NCBI GenBank assembly: GCA_023260975.1
Contig: JALQTK010000002.1
Coordinates: 1 to 64,000, forward strand
Direction of reading: 5' to 3'
DNA length: 64,000 nucleotides
DNA from: Pseudidiomarina sp.
GTDB lineage: Bacteria; Pseudomonadota; Gammaproteobacteria; Enterobacterales; Alteromonadaceae
A program made the position numbers and the translations under genes. The first letter of the stretch is position 1. The number at the start of each line of letters is the position of its first letter. A model generated the notes under the pieces. That model made no database searches and had not been told where the DNA came from. It saw nothing but the letters and a program-made list of their open reading frames with translations. Positions 52,687 to 63,021 of the stretch are shown one piece after another.

Positions 52687-55520
52687 GCCCGTTGCAGCAG
52701 CAATTGCTGCAAGGTTTCTTCGGCATCAGCTTGCTTTGCCCGTTCTTTCTCAATAACGTCGCTTGGCGCTTTACTGACAAAGTTGTCATTACTCAGTTTA
52801 CGGCTGAACAAATCTACTTCTTTTTGTGCTTTTTCAATGGCTTTATCAAGCCGTGCTAACTCAGCTGCAGTATCAATCAAACCGGCCATAGGAATGTGAA
52901 TTTCCATTCGACCTACCAACGCTGTAGCACTCGCAGGCGCTTCTTGGTCAGCAGCTAAAAAGGTCACTGATTCTAGTTTTGCTAGCGCATTAAAAAATGC
53001 TTGGTTGCTGGTTAAGCGCTGCTGTGCGATAGCATCAGCTTGCTTGACTAAAATTGGGAGCGGCTTGCTGGGTGATAAATTCATTTCGCCGCGAATGTTA
53101 CGGATCGCCACAATCACCTGTTGTAACCACTCCATATCATCACGCGCTGCGGCGAAACGCTCGGCCTGGGCTTGCGGATACGGCTGCAACATGATGGTAT
53201 CGCCGCTGACACCGGCCAATGGCGCGAGCCGTTGCCAAATCTCTTCGGTGATAAATGGTAACAATGGATGCAATAGTCGCAGCAGTTGCTCAAGCACCGT
53301 CACCAAGGTATGACGGGTACCGCGTAATTGCGCTGCAGTACCGTTGAAGAGAATCGGTTTGGTGAGTTCCAGATACCAGTCACAGAACTGATTCCAGGTA
53401 AACTCATAAGCAATATTGGCGGCTTGGTCAAACCGGTAGGTGTCTAGGGCATGGCGGAACTGCTGCACAGTATCGTTGAAACGCGCAATGATCCACTGAT
53501 CGGCGAGCGACAATTCCAATTCGCCACCGTGTTGCCCACAGTCATGCTCTTCAGTATTTAGCAGTACATAGCGGCTGGCATTCCATAACTTATTACAGAA
53601 ATTTCGGTAGCCCTCTAAGCGCTTCATATCCCAGTTGATATCACGACCAGTGGAGGCCAACGCCGCCAGGGTGAAGCGCAGCGCGTCAGTGCCGTGGGCA
53701 GAAATACCCTCAGGGAATTGTTTCTCGGTACGTGCAGCAATTTTCGCTTCAAGCTGCGGCTGCATCATGTTGGCGGTGCGCTTATCGACTAGTTCGGCCA
53801 AGCCAATACCATCAATCATATCGAGCGGGTCGAGTACGTTGCCTTTCGACTTAGACATCTTCTGACCTTCTTCATCACGAATCAGGCCGGTGACATAAAC
53901 CGTTTTAAAGGGAACTTGCGGGCTACCATCTGGATTCTTCAAGAAGTGCATGGTCATCATGATCATGCGCGCCACCCAAAAGAAAATGATATCAAAGCCG
54001 GTGACTAGCACATCGGTCGGATGAAAGGTCTTGAGGTCGTCGGTTGGTTCTGGCCAGCCCAACGTCGAGAACGTCCATAACGCCGATGAAAACCAGGTGT
54101 CTAATACATCATCATCTTGGCGCAAGGTTACGCTGGCGTCGAGTTGATAGTTGCTACGTACTTCGCTTTCATCACGACCAACATAAACCTGACCGTGATC
54201 GTCATACCAAGCTGGAATGCGGTGGCCCCACCATAACTGCCGCGAGATACACCAATCTTGGATATCACGCATCCAGGAGAAATACATATTTTCGTACTGT
54301 TTCGGCACAAATTGAATCTGGCCATCTTCAACTGCCTTGGTAGCGGTAGCCGCTAGGGGCGCAACGCGCACGTACCACTGGTCGGTTAAATGCGGCTCAA
54401 TCGGCACTCCACCGCGGTCGCCGTAGGGCACCTTATTGGTATGGGCATCAACTTTATCGAGTAATTGCGCCGCGTCAAACTCAGCGACCACTAATTTGCG
54501 TGCGGCAAACCGTTCAATGCCATGATATTGGCTCGGTAGCGTGCCATCAAAGCCATTGATATCAGTTAATGCTTCGCCGCTCGAGGTATACAAACCGGCT
54601 TGCGCCCGCACATGTGCGGTATCATCAAATAACGCAATCATCGGTAATTGATGACGCTTACCAATATCGTAATCGTTGAAATCATGAGCTGGAGTAATTT
54701 TCACACAGCCGGTGCCAAACTCTTGGTCGACATAGCTATCAGCAATAATTGGAATACGTCGATTGACAATCGGTAGCTCGAGGAATTTACCGATCAGGCT
54801 CTGGTAGCGCTCATCATCGGGGTGCACGGCAACGGCCACATCACCGAGCATAGTTTCTGGACGGGTGGTAGCAACCACCAAATAATTCAAACCGTCGGCA
54901 GTTTTGGCACCGTCAGCCAAGGGATAGCGCAGATGCCAAATATGCCCTTGCTGTTCTTTGTTCTCAACTTCGAGATCAGAAATGGCGGTTTGCAGTTTTG
55001 GATCCCAGTTCACCAAGCGCTTACCACGATAAATTAAATTATCCTGGTACAGCCTTACAAACACCTCTTTCACCGCATTCGAGAGGCCATCATCCATGGT
55101 GAAGCGCTCACGTTGCCAGTCCACTGAGTCACCCAAGCGACGCATTTGTTGGGTGATGGTGCCGCCTGATTGCGCTTTCCACTGCCAGATTTTATCAATA
55201 AAAGCATCGCGGCCGAGCTGCTGGCGCGTTACACCTTGCGCTGCCAATTGTCGTTCAACCACCATTTGGGTGGCGATACCGGCATGATCAGTACCGACTT
55301 GCCAGAGGCTGTTAAAGCCGTCCATACGTTTGTAACGCACCAACGTATCCATGATGGTGTGCTGAAAGGCGTGGCCCATGTGTAAGCTGCCCGTGACGTT
55401 GGGCGGCGGGATCATAATGCTATAGGGCACGCCATGACCGCTTGGTTTAAAGCAGTCTTGGGCTTCCCAGCGCTGGTATATCGCTTGCTCTATCGCTTGT
55501 GGAGAATACGTCTTGTCCAT
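52668..55520 (-). CDS. valS: Valyl-tRNA synthetase
   Basis: ValRS charges tRNA-Val and edits mischarged threonine. The 950-residue class I enzyme starts MDKTYSPQ (ATG at 55520, AAGG upstream), matching the E. coli N-terminus. A GTG four codons earlier is possible. Motifs are the HIGH-type [15 protein letters not shown] (about 38-52), the CP1 editing domain ([30 protein letters not shown]), the KMSKS motif in [11 protein letters not shown], and the C-terminal coiled-coil ([15 protein letters not shown]) that contacts tRNA. holC lies 18 bases upstream and pepA before that, the conserved pepA-holC-valS order. Confidence 0.97.
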   Translation of the reverse strand: MDKTYSPQAIEQAIYQRWEAQDCFKPSGHGVPYSIMIPPPNVTGSLHMGHAFQHTIMDTLVRYKRMDGFNSLWQVGTDHAGIATQMVVERQLAAQGVTRQQLGRDAFIDKIWQWKAQSGGTITQQMRRLGDSVDWQRERFTMDDGLSNAVKEVFVRLYQDNLIYRGKRLVNWDPKLQTAISDLEVENKEQQGHIWHLRYPLADGAKTADGLNYLVVATTRPETMLGDVAVAVHPDDERYQSLIGKFLELPIVNRRIPIIADSYVDQEFGTGCVKITPAHDFNDYDIGKRHQLPMIALFDDTAHVRAQAGLYTSSGEALTDINGFDGTLPSQYHGIERFAARKLVVAEFDAAQLLDKVDAHTNKVPYGDRGGVPIEPHLTDQWYVRVAPLAATATKAVEDGQIQFVPKQYENMYFSWMRDIQDWCISRQLWWGHRIPAWYDDHGQVYVGRDESEVRSNYQLDASVTLRQDDDVLDTWFSSALWTFSTLGWPEPTDDLKTFHPTDVLVTGFDIIFFWVARMIMMTMHFLKNPDGSPQVPFKTVYVTGLIRDEEGQKMSKSKGNVLDPLDMIDGIGLAELVDKRTANMMQPQLEAKIAARTEKQFPEGISAHGTDALRFTLAALASTGRDINWDMKRLEGYRNFCNKLWNASRYVLLNTEEHDCGQHGGELELSLADQWIIARFNDTVQQFRHALDTYRFDQAANIAYEFTWNQFCDWYLELTKPILFNGTAAQLRGTRHTLVTVLEQLLRLLHPLLPFITEEIWQRLAPLAGVSGDTIMLQPYPQAQAERFAAARDDMEWLQQVIVAIRNIRGEMNLSPSKPLPILVKQADAIAQQRLTSNQAFFNALAKLESVTFLAADQEAPASATALVGRMEIHIPMAGLIDTAAELARLDKAIEKAQKEVDLFSRKLSNDNFVSKAPSDVIEKERAKQADAEETLQQLLLQRAKIAAL

Positions 55521-55538
55521 CGAAACCTTCACTTGGCC

Positions 55539-55994
55539 TTATTTTGATTGTGCTAAAAGATAGTCAACTGCCTGAATGGTTTGCAGTTCTACGCCGTGCT
55601 GGCGCAATTGCTTGTAACGCTCGCGGGCGGCCTGGCGGGTTTGCTCGGCGCTGGGCACGAAATCGATATACAGATTCCAGCCCGTGCTGGTAGTGGCTTC
55701 ATTGGTGCAGTTCACCACCATCGCCGTGCGCCGAGTGGCTATTTTGGCGCCCGGCCAGCAGAGTTCAACTGGCGCACCCTGAGCTGGGCCTTCGCCAGCC
55801 AGATTATGCGGTACAAAGGCGTCGACTGGTTGCTGCCAGAGTGCTTGATCGAGCTGCTCCGCCTGAGTTTGATCAGCACACCAAACGCGCACACTGCGCT
55901 GTTCCCGCCAGCCAGCCGTAATGACCTGACAAAGCAGCTGAAGATGCTGCTCGGTGCTAATATTATCGAGCACATAAAAAATCCCGTGCGCCAT
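55539..55994 (-). CDS. holC: DNA polymerase III chi subunit
   Basis: Chi links the clamp loader to single-strand binding protein at the replication fork. The 151-residue protein has the conserved FYVLDN near the start, LLCQVITAGWREQRSVRVWC, LDQALWQQPVDAFVPHNL and the YKQLRQHGVELQ helix at the end. The ATG at 55994 is one base after the pepA stop. An earlier ATG at 56018 lies inside pepA and is unlikely. Confidence 0.93.
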   Translation of the reverse strand: MAHGIFYVLDNISTEQHLQLLCQVITAGWREQRSVRVWCADQTQAEQLDQALWQQPVDAFVPHNLAGEGPAQGAPVELCWPGAKIATRRTAMVVNCTNEATTSTGWNLYIDFVPSAEQTRQAARERYKQLRQHGVELQTIQAVDYLLAQSK

Positions 55995-55995
55995 A

Positions 55996-57501
55996 CTAAT
56001 CCTGTTGTCCTGCACCACAACGGTTAATTAGGAATTGCGTTAACAGCGGTACTGGTCGCCCAGTAGCGCCTTTTTTCGCGCCACTGCGCCAAGCAGTGCC
56101 GGCAATATCCAAATGTGCCCAGTGATACTTTTTGGTGAACCGTGATAAGAAACATGCAGCAGTAATTGTACCTGCATCGCGACCACCGAGGTTAGCCATG
56201 TCTGCAAATGGGCTCTCTAGAGCTTCTTGATATTCGTCCCATAACGGCAAGCGCCAAGCGCGGTCACCACTTTGTTCCGAAGCACTAATTAATTCATGTG
56301 CTAATGGGTTGTGGCTACTCATCAGGCCGCTAGCATGGTGACCTAAAGCGATAATACAAGCACCTGTTAAGGTGGCAATATCAACCACTGATTCGGGCTC
56401 AAAGCGCTCGACATAGGTGAGGGTATCGCACAATACGAGCCGCCCTTCAGCATCAGTATTTAAGACTTCAACGGTTTGCCCACTCATAGTTTTCAGCACA
56501 TCACCTGGTCGATAGGCTTTACCGTCAGGCATGTTTTCACAACCGGCAATAGCACCAATTACATTCACTGGCAGTTGCAACTCAGCTAATGCTTGCATGG
56601 TGCCAAGCACCGCCGCAGCGCCGCCCATATCGTATTTCATTTCATCCATAGCTGCCGCGGGCTTAATCGAAATACCGCCGGTATCGAAGGTTAGGCCTTT
56701 ACCAACTAGCACAATCGGCGCTTGATCAGCGCTAGCACCTTGATAATGCAATAGGCTCAATACCGATTCTTGCTCAGAGCCACGGCCTACCGCTAAATAG
56801 GCATTCATGCCCAGCTCGGCCATTTGCTCTTCACCGACGCAGCTAAAGGTGAGGTTATCATAACGCTCGGCCAATGCCTGTGATTGCTCGGCAAGGTAGC
56901 GTGGAGTACAAATATTCGGTGGCATGTTGGCTACGTCACGGCATATGGTCATGCCCTTGGCAACCGCCAGACCGTGACTGATAGCCCGCTCACCCAGTGG
57001 CAGTTCGCGCCGCGTTGGTACGTTAAAAACTAATTTACGTAATGGCCGGCGTAGTTCTTCTTTACGGGTTTTTAATTGCTGAAAGGTATACAGCCCCGCT
57101 TGCGCTGCTTCAACCGCTTGGCGCACTTTCCAGTAGGTATCACGGCCCTTTACATGCAGCTCACTCAAGAAGCACACGGCCTCCATGGAACCCGTTTCAT
57201 TTAAAGTATGAATGGTTTTTTCAATAATCTGCTTATACTGTCGCTCATCGAGTTCACGTTCTTTGCCGCAACCAACCAGTAACACGCGTTCGCTGAGAAT
57301 ATTGGGAACATGGTGTAACAACAACATTTGTCCGGCTTTGCCTTCTAGATCGCCGCGCCGTAATAGGTTGCTCAGGTAACCTTCGCTGACTTTATCGAGT
57401 TGCTCGGCAACTCCCGATAAGCGACGTGGTTCAAACACACCAACCACGATACAGGCTGAACGTTGTTTCTCCGGACTTCCACTTTTGACACTGAACTCCA
57501 T
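55996..57501 (-). CDS. pepA: Leucyl aminopeptidase (cytosol aminopeptidase) PepA
   Basis: PepA is a hexameric di-metal aminopeptidase that removes N-terminal leucine and other residues; in E. coli it also binds DNA at Xer sites and the carAB promoter. The 501-residue protein (E. coli 503) has the N-terminal macro-like domain and the catalytic domain. The latter carries the metal ligands in [11 protein letters not shown] and [10 protein letters not shown], the signature NTDAEGRL with the bicarbonate-site arginine, and an HLDIAGTAW end. AGGAG precedes the ATG. It leads the pepA-holC-valS unit and is divergent from lptF, as in E. coli. Confidence 0.97.
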   Translation of the reverse strand: MEFSVKSGSPEKQRSACIVVGVFEPRRLSGVAEQLDKVSEGYLSNLLRRGDLEGKAGQMLLLHHVPNILSERVLLVGCGKERELDERQYKQIIEKTIHTLNETGSMEAVCFLSELHVKGRDTYWKVRQAVEAAQAGLYTFQQLKTRKEELRRPLRKLVFNVPTRRELPLGERAISHGLAVAKGMTICRDVANMPPNICTPRYLAEQSQALAERYDNLTFSCVGEEQMAELGMNAYLAVGRGSEQESVLSLLHYQGASADQAPIVLVGKGLTFDTGGISIKPAAAMDEMKYDMGGAAAVLGTMQALAELQLPVNVIGAIAGCENMPDGKAYRPGDVLKTMSGQTVEVLNTDAEGRLVLCDTLTYVERFEPESVVDIATLTGACIIALGHHASGLMSSHNPLAHELISASEQSGDRAWRLPLWDEYQEALESPFADMANLGGRDAGTITAACFLSRFTKKYHWAHLDIAGTAWRSGAKKGATGRPVPLLTQFLINRCGAGQQD

Positions 57502-57624
57502 GAGTACTCCTCGTTATGGCGGTTGACAGGTTGCAGCTACCATAGAATAATTCTTGTGAAAACGACAAGTTTACTGAAAATTCGCTGCATTTCCAGCAAA
57601 AAGCAACGTTAAGAGTGGTCACTA

Positions 57625-58731
57625 GTGCGTATATTTCGCTATTTAATGCGAGAAACCTTTAAATCTCAGATCGCTGTTTTAATGGTGTTAATGACCATTT
57701 TTATCAGCCAGAAATTTGTTCGCGTGCTTGCTGATGCCTCAGCGGGAGAAATCCCTAGTGATACGATTATTCAGCTGCTAGGTTTAAATTTACCAGCGCT
57801 GGCTGCGTTAATTATACCACTCAGTCTTTTCTTGGGTATTTTATTGGCGCATGGGCGCATATACGCCGACAACGAAATGACCGTGTTACATGCCTGCGGC
57901 GTCAGTGAATGGTATGTCACCCGGGTGACACTGGTATTAGCGACAGTGCTGGCCCTGCTAACTGCGGCGTTAACTATATGGATGGTGCCGTGGTCATTAG
58001 AGCAAGAGCGTAAAGTAGAAGAGCGTGCCCGCAATGATGGCGGCTTAAGTGTGATCATGCCGGGCCGGTTTCAACAGGCCAGCAACCAAAAAGCGGTTAT
58101 TTTCGTGCAGGGGCTGACCGAGACCGGCGAACTGGACGAAGTGTTTGTGGCGCAGAGTTTGCGCGACGAAAATAATAATGTCATTGGTGGTAGCGTGGTC
58201 ATGGCTGATACCGGCAATGTTATTACCGGTGAATCGGGTGCGCAAAATCTGGTGCTGAATGCTGGCACTCGATACGCTACCGAGCAATACAGCCGCGAAT
58301 TACAGGTGATGGAATTTGCCAGCTATAGGCTGCAGATTAAGGAACAAGAAAGCGCCGAGTCGATTCGCAAGCTAGAAGCATTTTCTATGACTGAACTGTG
58401 GCAAGCCGATGATGTTCAGGCCCAGGCAGAATGGCAATGGCGTATTGCTATTCCGTTGGCGATGCCACTGTTGACTTTAATTGCCGTGCCACTCAGTCGC
58501 GTCAACCCACGCCAAGGTAAATTTGCTCGCTTAGCTCCCGCACTGTTGATTTATTTAGGCTACTTTTTGTTGCTTATGGCAGCACGCTCAGCGCTTGCCG
58601 ACGGGGTCATTCCTGCCGCTATTGGGTTGTGGTGGATCCACGCGTTGTTGGCACTGTTTGGGGTGGCCTTAGTAGCCAAAGGGCGACCGTTTGGAATGCG
58701 CGTTATTGCGCGCCTGCGCAGGAGTCGCTAA
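57625..58731 (+). CDS. lptF: LPS export ABC transporter permease LptF
   Basis: LptF with LptG and the LptB ATPase extracts LPS from the inner membrane and feeds the Lpt bridge. The 368-residue protein (E. coli 366) has three N-terminal membrane helices (about 12-35, 53-75, 100-122), a periplasmic beta-jellyroll (about 130-260) and three C-terminal helices. The opening IFRYLMRETFKSQI and the PLSRVNPRQGK coupling region are diagnostic. It starts with GTG, with AAGAG-like bases about 10 upstream. lptG overlaps the stop by 1 base. Confidence 0.95.
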   Translation: MRIFRYLMRETFKSQIAVLMVLMTIFISQKFVRVLADASAGEIPSDTIIQLLGLNLPALAALIIPLSLFLGILLAHGRIYADNEMTVLHACGVSEWYVTRVTLVLATVLALLTAALTIWMVPWSLEQERKVEERARNDGGLSVIMPGRFQQASNQKAVIFVQGLTETGELDEVFVAQSLRDENNNVIGGSVVMADTGNVITGESGAQNLVLNAGTRYATEQYSRELQVMEFASYRLQIKEQESAESIRKLEAFSMTELWQADDVQAQAEWQWRIAIPLAMPLLTLIAVPLSRVNPRQGKFARLAPALLIYLGYFLLLMAARSALADGVIPAAIGLWWIHALLALFGVALVAKGRPFGMRVIARLRRSR

Positions 58732-59801
58732 TGCTGTCTATTCTTGATCGATACATTGCTCGAACGGTGCTTAATACCTCACTGCTCAGCTTAGCCGTGT
58801 TAGCTGGGTTGTCGTCGTTGATTCGTTTTGTCGAACAATTGAAATCGGTGGGTAAAGGCACTTATAGCATTGCCGATGCCGGTTTATTTGTATTATTGAG
58901 CGTGCCACGCGATATCGAAGTGTTTTTCCCCATGGCTGCGCTGCTAGGCGGATTAATTGGTATGGGTATGTTAGCCAGTAATTCGGAATTAGTGGTGATG
59001 CTCGCGGCGGGGCGTTCACGGCTCAATATTGCCAGCTCGGTGATGAAAGCCGCGGTGATTATGATGTTGGTCGTTATGGCGATAGGTGAGTGGGTAGCGC
59101 CACCACTTGAAGCCAAGGGTCGTGAGCTGAGGGCTACTGCAATCTCTGGTGGCAGCTTGATTTCTGCGCAACAGGGCGTGTGGGCCAAAGACGGCAATCA
59201 CTTCGTTAATATCACTGAAGTCGAAGATACCGGTCGCTTACGTGATATTACTATTTATCGCTTCAACAGCGAACGCGAACTCGAATCGGTGGTGCAGGGC
59301 GCAAGCGCAAACTATCGCGTCAATGGCTGGTTGCTGCAGCAAGTGATTATTACCAGCCATAGTAGCGAACGGGTAGAACGCGAACAGCTCTCACAATGGT
59401 TGTGGAACTCGTCACTGACACCGGACAAACTTGGTGTGGTGACGGTGAAACCTGAGTCGCTATCTATTCGTGGTTTAATCGATTATTTGGATTATCTCAA
59501 GGTTAACCAGCAAGCCGTTGAACGCTACGAACTGGCCTTATGGCGTAAGCTGTTAGCACCTCTAACGGTCGCAGTGATGCTGCTGGTGGCGCTGTCGTTT
59601 ATTTTTGGCCCGTTACGTTCGACCACCATGGGGGCACGTATTTTGCTGGGAGTGATTACCGGCTTTGGCTTTCACGTGAGCAACGAAATATTTGGGCCAT
59701 TGGCACAAGTGTATCAACTCACACCATTATCAGGCGCATTGCTACCGAGCTTACTATTTGCTGCCGCTGCACTCTATTTGATGCAGCGCCGCAGTAGCTA
59801 A
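58731..59801 (+). CDS. lptG: LPS export ABC transporter permease LptG
   Basis: Partner of LptF in the LPS exporter. The 356-residue protein (E. coli 360) starts MLSILDRYIARTVL and has the same layout: three helices, a jellyroll domain and three helices. It contains EVFFPMAALLGGLIGMG with the coupling segment, and SIRGLIDYLDYLK near the end of the periplasmic part. The ATG at 58731 shares its A with the lptF stop and has AGGAG seven bases upstream. An earlier in-frame ATG (58629) lies inside lptF and is not credible. It converges on an RDD-family gene without a clear terminator. Confidence 0.95.
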   Translation: MLSILDRYIARTVLNTSLLSLAVLAGLSSLIRFVEQLKSVGKGTYSIADAGLFVLLSVPRDIEVFFPMAALLGGLIGMGMLASNSELVVMLAAGRSRLNIASSVMKAAVIMMLVVMAIGEWVAPPLEAKGRELRATAISGGSLISAQQGVWAKDGNHFVNITEVEDTGRLRDITIYRFNSERELESVVQGASANYRVNGWLLQQVIITSHSSERVEREQLSQWLWNSSLTPDKLGVVTVKPESLSIRGLIDYLDYLKVNQQAVERYELALWRKLLAPLTVAVMLLVALSFIFGPLRSTTMGARILLGVITGFGFHVSNEIFGPLAQVYQLTPLSGALLPSLLFAAAALYLMQRRSS

Positions 59802-59809
59802 GTTAACGC

Positions 59810-60322
59810 TCACAATTCTTTCCAGTAATACAATTGATTGGCCTCTTTGGATAAGGTCACCAACTCGGTACCAGCGGCATAGTCATGCCAGGCACGGCGG
59901 TTACGCCAATCAATTAAAACCCATAAATTCCCCAGTCCGAATAAGCAGGTTATGAGCCGAATAAAGGCCTGCTTTTTAGTGATACGGCTGCCGTCGGGCT
60001 GCTGCACTTTTAAGCGCCACGCGCGCATGCCGATGGTTTGTCCGCTGCGCCACCAAAACCAGCCAAAAAACCAGCCGACACAAAGCACCAAGTAGATACC
60101 ATACAACGCTGTGCTGTTCAGCCAATCAGCGTGCTCCTGGCCATCAATTAATACCACTACCCCGGTGCTGGTCAGCAGCGCCGCAAACGCATGGGCTAAG
60201 GCCGCGGCCAGCATGATAATGGCAGTGCCCACTAAGAGGTCGTAGACCCAGGCGGCTAGGCGACGCCAAAAACTGGCGCTGGGAAAGCTAGCGTGAAGAG
60301 TTTGTGAAGGCGATGGGGTCAT
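59810..60322 (-). CDS. RDD family membrane protein
   Basis: A 170-residue inner membrane protein of unknown function. The RDD signature is partly kept: Arg-Leu-Ala-Ala-Trp-Val-Tyr-Asp (about 20-27) in the first helix, a second helix, and the third with GQTIGMRAWRLKV. Three to four hydrophobic segments are visible. A WHDYAAGTELV end is typical. The frame opens at 60397; the ATG at 60322 with GAGAG upstream is preferred. Family members are often next to lptFG in gammaproteobacteria. Confidence 0.85.
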   Translation of the reverse strand: MTPSPSQTLHASFPSASFWRRLAAWVYDLLVGTAIIMLAAALAHAFAALLTSTGVVVLIDGQEHADWLNSTALYGIYLVLCVGWFFGWFWWRSGQTIGMRAWRLKVQQPDGSRITKKQAFIRLITCLFGLGNLWVLIDWRNRRAWHDYAAGTELVTLSKEANQLYYWKEL

Positions 60323-60445
60323 AAAGCTCTCGTAATTGGGTGCTGATGCAATACGCTCTATGTTACCGAAATTCTGCGCAAGATGGGAATAAACCATTCT
60401 ATTGCTCAGGATTTGAGCATTTAATCATTGCTGATTAGAATTCCC

Positions 60446-60473
60446 TTGATCAGCGCCTTTGCATGCGTATAAT
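60446..60473 (+). promoter_or_regulatory. promoter of tRNA-Leu
   Basis: TTGATC and a perfect TATAAT are separated by 16 bases. The -10 is followed by a GC-rich discriminator (GCGC) typical of stringently controlled stable-RNA promoters. The start point would be about 20 bases before the tRNA. Confidence 0.8.
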
Positions 60474-60500
60474 GCGCACATACTTGTGTACATCCCCCTT

Positions 60501-60587
60501 GCCTGGGTGGCGAAATTGGTAGACGCAGCGGATTCAAAATCCGCCGTTGGAAACAACGTGTCGGTTCGAGTCCGACCCTAGGCACCA
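60501..60587 (+). tRNA. tRNA-Leu (anticodon CAA)
   Basis: An 87-base class II tRNA. The acceptor stem GCCTGGG pairs with CCTAGGC (one G-U). The D-arm has TGGCGAAATTGGTAGACG. The anticodon loop TTCAAAA gives CAA, reading UUG codons. There is a long variable arm, the T-loop GGTTCGAGTCC, and an encoded CCA end. It stands alone with its own promoter. E. coli tRNA-Leu(CAA) (leuX) is a well-known island insertion site; no island is present here. Confidence 0.97.
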
Positions 60588-60678
60588 CTTCCTTAAGAAA
60601 CATCCTTTTAGTGCAAAAATCTGTTATGCTGAACATGTTCTGCGCAGCTATTAATGCGCTGTTTATGTTTGGAGAATT

Positions 60679-63021
60679 ATGAGCGAAAAAACCGCTAACA
60701 ACGCGTCTGATCAACCCGAATACGAGGTTGAGATCCCATCGCGTGAGCAATTACTTGAAGCCGTGACTGCGCGCTTAAAACCGACTTCGTTTGAAGAACT
60801 TGTCGAACGTTTTCAGTTGACCGATGAACGGCAGCATATCGGTGTGAAACGTCGCCTGCGCGCTATGGAGCGTGATGGTCAGCTGGTTTTCACCAAAGCC
60901 AATGCCTATGGTTTACCCGATCGCATGAGCCTGATAAAAGGCCGCATCATTGGCCATCGCGATGGCTTCGGTTTTTGTAAACCAGAAGACGGCGGGTCTG
61001 ACCTATTTATTCCACACCATCAAATGTATAGCGTGCTGCATGGCGATGTGGTGCTGGCCCAAGAAACTGCAAAAGATGCCAAGGGCCGCCGCGAAGCGCG
61101 GGTAGTGCGGGTCATTGAGCCGCAGCAGAACGACATAGTCGGGCGCTATTTCATTGAGCATGATCTTGGTATTGTGGTACCCGATGACAGCCGTATTAAC
61201 CAAGACATTTTAATCCCCGAGCATGCCAAAAAAGATGCCCGCCACGGTCAAATTGTGGTGACACGGGTTACTAAGCGTCCTAGTCATCGCACCTCACCAA
61301 TTGGTGAAATAGTTGAAGTATTAGGTGAGCACTTAGCTCCAGGTATGGAAATCGAAATAGCCATTCGTGAGCATGATATTCCGACCAGTTGGTCAGCGGC
61401 GACTGAAGCCGAAGTAGCAACCTTAGCCGAGCAAGTCCCAGCTGAAGCCTATCAAGACCGCGTTGATTTACGCGAACTACCGCTAATCACCATCGATGGT
61501 GAGGATTCGCGCGACTTTGACGACGCCGTTTATGCCGAAGCCGAAGGTGATGGCTGGCGCTTGTGGGTGGCGATTGCCGATGTCAGCTATTATGTGAAAC
61601 CCAATACGGCCTTAGATAAGGATGCGTTAGAGCGCGGCAATTCAGTGTATTTTCCCAACTTCGTGGTGCCGATGTTGCCAGAAAAGTTATCCAATGGCCT
61701 GTGCTCGCTGAACCCGCATGTTGATCGTTTGTGTATGGTGGCAGAAATGTCACTCAGCAGCAGCGGCAAGCTGGGCGAGGCGAAATTCTACCCGGCGGTA
61801 ATGAACTCCAAAGCGCGTATGACCTACACCAAAGTTGCCGCCATTCTGGCCGGTGAGCCGAAATTACGCCAAGAATATGAAGCGGTGCTAGGTAATATTG
61901 AAACGCTTCATAGCCTCTATAAGGTACTGAAGAAAGCACGCCGTGCGCGTGCTGCTATTGAATTTGAAACACTCGAAACGCGCTTTATTTTTAATGCACA
62001 ACGCAAAATTGAGCGCATTGAACCAGTGCGTCGCAACGTCGCTCATACGATCATCGAAGAATGCATGATCATGGCCAACGTGGCGACTGCGCGACTGATT
62101 GAATCGAACCCTGAGGCTGGCGCGCTATTTCGTATTCACCAAGCGCCGTCTAGTGAGCGTTTAAAAAGTTTCCGCACTTTCCTAGCTGAACTAGGTTTAG
62201 TGATGAGTGGTGGCGATGAGCCAAGTCCGCGTGACTACAGTAATGTCTTGGAGCAAATTGGTGATCGCCCAGATGCGGAATTGATTCAAACTATGTTGCT
62301 GCGGTCTATGCAGCAAGCGGTGTATAGCCCCGATAATGCTGGTCACTTTGGTTTAGCCCTGGAGCAATATGCGCACTTTACCTCGCCGATTCGGCGTTAC
62401 CCAGACTTAGTTTTGCACCGCGCCATTAAAGCGCTACTGAAACAGCAGCAGGGCAGTTCAAAGGCCCTCAGTGGCGCATGGATGTACCCTGATGAGCAGT
62501 TGGATCAGCTCGGTGAACATTGTTCAATGAGCGAGCGCCGCGCTGATGATGCGACCCGGCAAGTGGATGAGTGGCTGAAGTGTGAATATATGCAGGATCA
62601 CGTTGGCAGCGAATTCTCTGGGGTGATTTCGTCGGTCACTAGCTTTGGCTTATTTATTCGACTCGACGATATGCAGATTGATGGCTTGGTGCATATTAGT
62701 CACCTCGATAACGACTACTATCACTATGATAATGAACGGCATTTATTGATAGGTGAAAATAGCCGTAAAGTTTATCGACTTGGCGACAAAGTGCGGGTTC
62801 GTGTGCGTGCGGTTGATTTAGATGAACGGAAGATTGACTTAACCTTGCTATCGTCTGAGAGCCCTGCAGGAGTAACCCGTCGGCTTGAACCGATGCCACC
62901 ACGTCGAGCTGATAATAGCGCTAAGGGTGGGCGCAAATTTGGTGCAAAACCAAGCGCTAAATCATCAACTAAATCGAGCAAGAAGTCGGGCTCGCAGAAA
63001 AGTCGCGGAAAGAGAAAATGA
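60679..63021 (+). CDS. rnr: Ribonuclease R
   Basis: RNase R is the 3'-to-5' exonuclease that degrades structured RNA unaided and acts in rRNA quality control, trans-translation and cold growth. The 780-residue protein (E. coli 813) has an N-terminal helix-turn-helix region (about 15-75) and two cold-shock domains (GRIIGHRDGFGFCKPE, about 90-225). The RNB domain has the metal-binding aspartates in GEDSRDFDDAV (about 273-283) and TSPIRRYPDL. An S1 domain follows (about 640-725, VISSVTSFGLFIRL), then a Lys/Ser/Arg-rich tail. No terminator lies between the tRNA and this gene. rlmB overlaps by 4 bases. Confidence 0.97.
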   Translation: MSEKTANNASDQPEYEVEIPSREQLLEAVTARLKPTSFEELVERFQLTDERQHIGVKRRLRAMERDGQLVFTKANAYGLPDRMSLIKGRIIGHRDGFGFCKPEDGGSDLFIPHHQMYSVLHGDVVLAQETAKDAKGRREARVVRVIEPQQNDIVGRYFIEHDLGIVVPDDSRINQDILIPEHAKKDARHGQIVVTRVTKRPSHRTSPIGEIVEVLGEHLAPGMEIEIAIREHDIPTSWSAATEAEVATLAEQVPAEAYQDRVDLRELPLITIDGEDSRDFDDAVYAEAEGDGWRLWVAIADVSYYVKPNTALDKDALERGNSVYFPNFVVPMLPEKLSNGLCSLNPHVDRLCMVAEMSLSSSGKLGEAKFYPAVMNSKARMTYTKVAAILAGEPKLRQEYEAVLGNIETLHSLYKVLKKARRARAAIEFETLETRFIFNAQRKIERIEPVRRNVAHTIIEECMIMANVATARLIESNPEAGALFRIHQAPSSERLKSFRTFLAELGLVMSGGDEPSPRDYSNVLEQIGDRPDAELIQTMLLRSMQQAVYSPDNAGHFGLALEQYAHFTSPIRRYPDLVLHRAIKALLKQQQGSSKALSGAWMYPDEQLDQLGEHCSMSERRADDATRQVDEWLKCEYMQDHVGSEFSGVISSVTSFGLFIRLDDMQIDGLVHISHLDNDYYHYDNERHLLIGENSRKVYRLGDKVRVRVRAVDLDERKIDLTLLSSESPAGVTRRLEPMPPRRADNSAKGGRKFGAKPSAKSSTKSSKKSGSQKSRGKRK

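Noticed and set aside
55581..56027. Plus-strand frame of 148 codons across holC and the end of pepA
   Set aside because: It is antisense to two conserved genes and lacks a start site or family similarity.
60400..60700. Genomic island or attachment site at tRNA-Leu(CAA)
   Set aside because: There is no integrase, no repeated tRNA 3' end and no compositional change; the flanking genes are the usual conserved ones.
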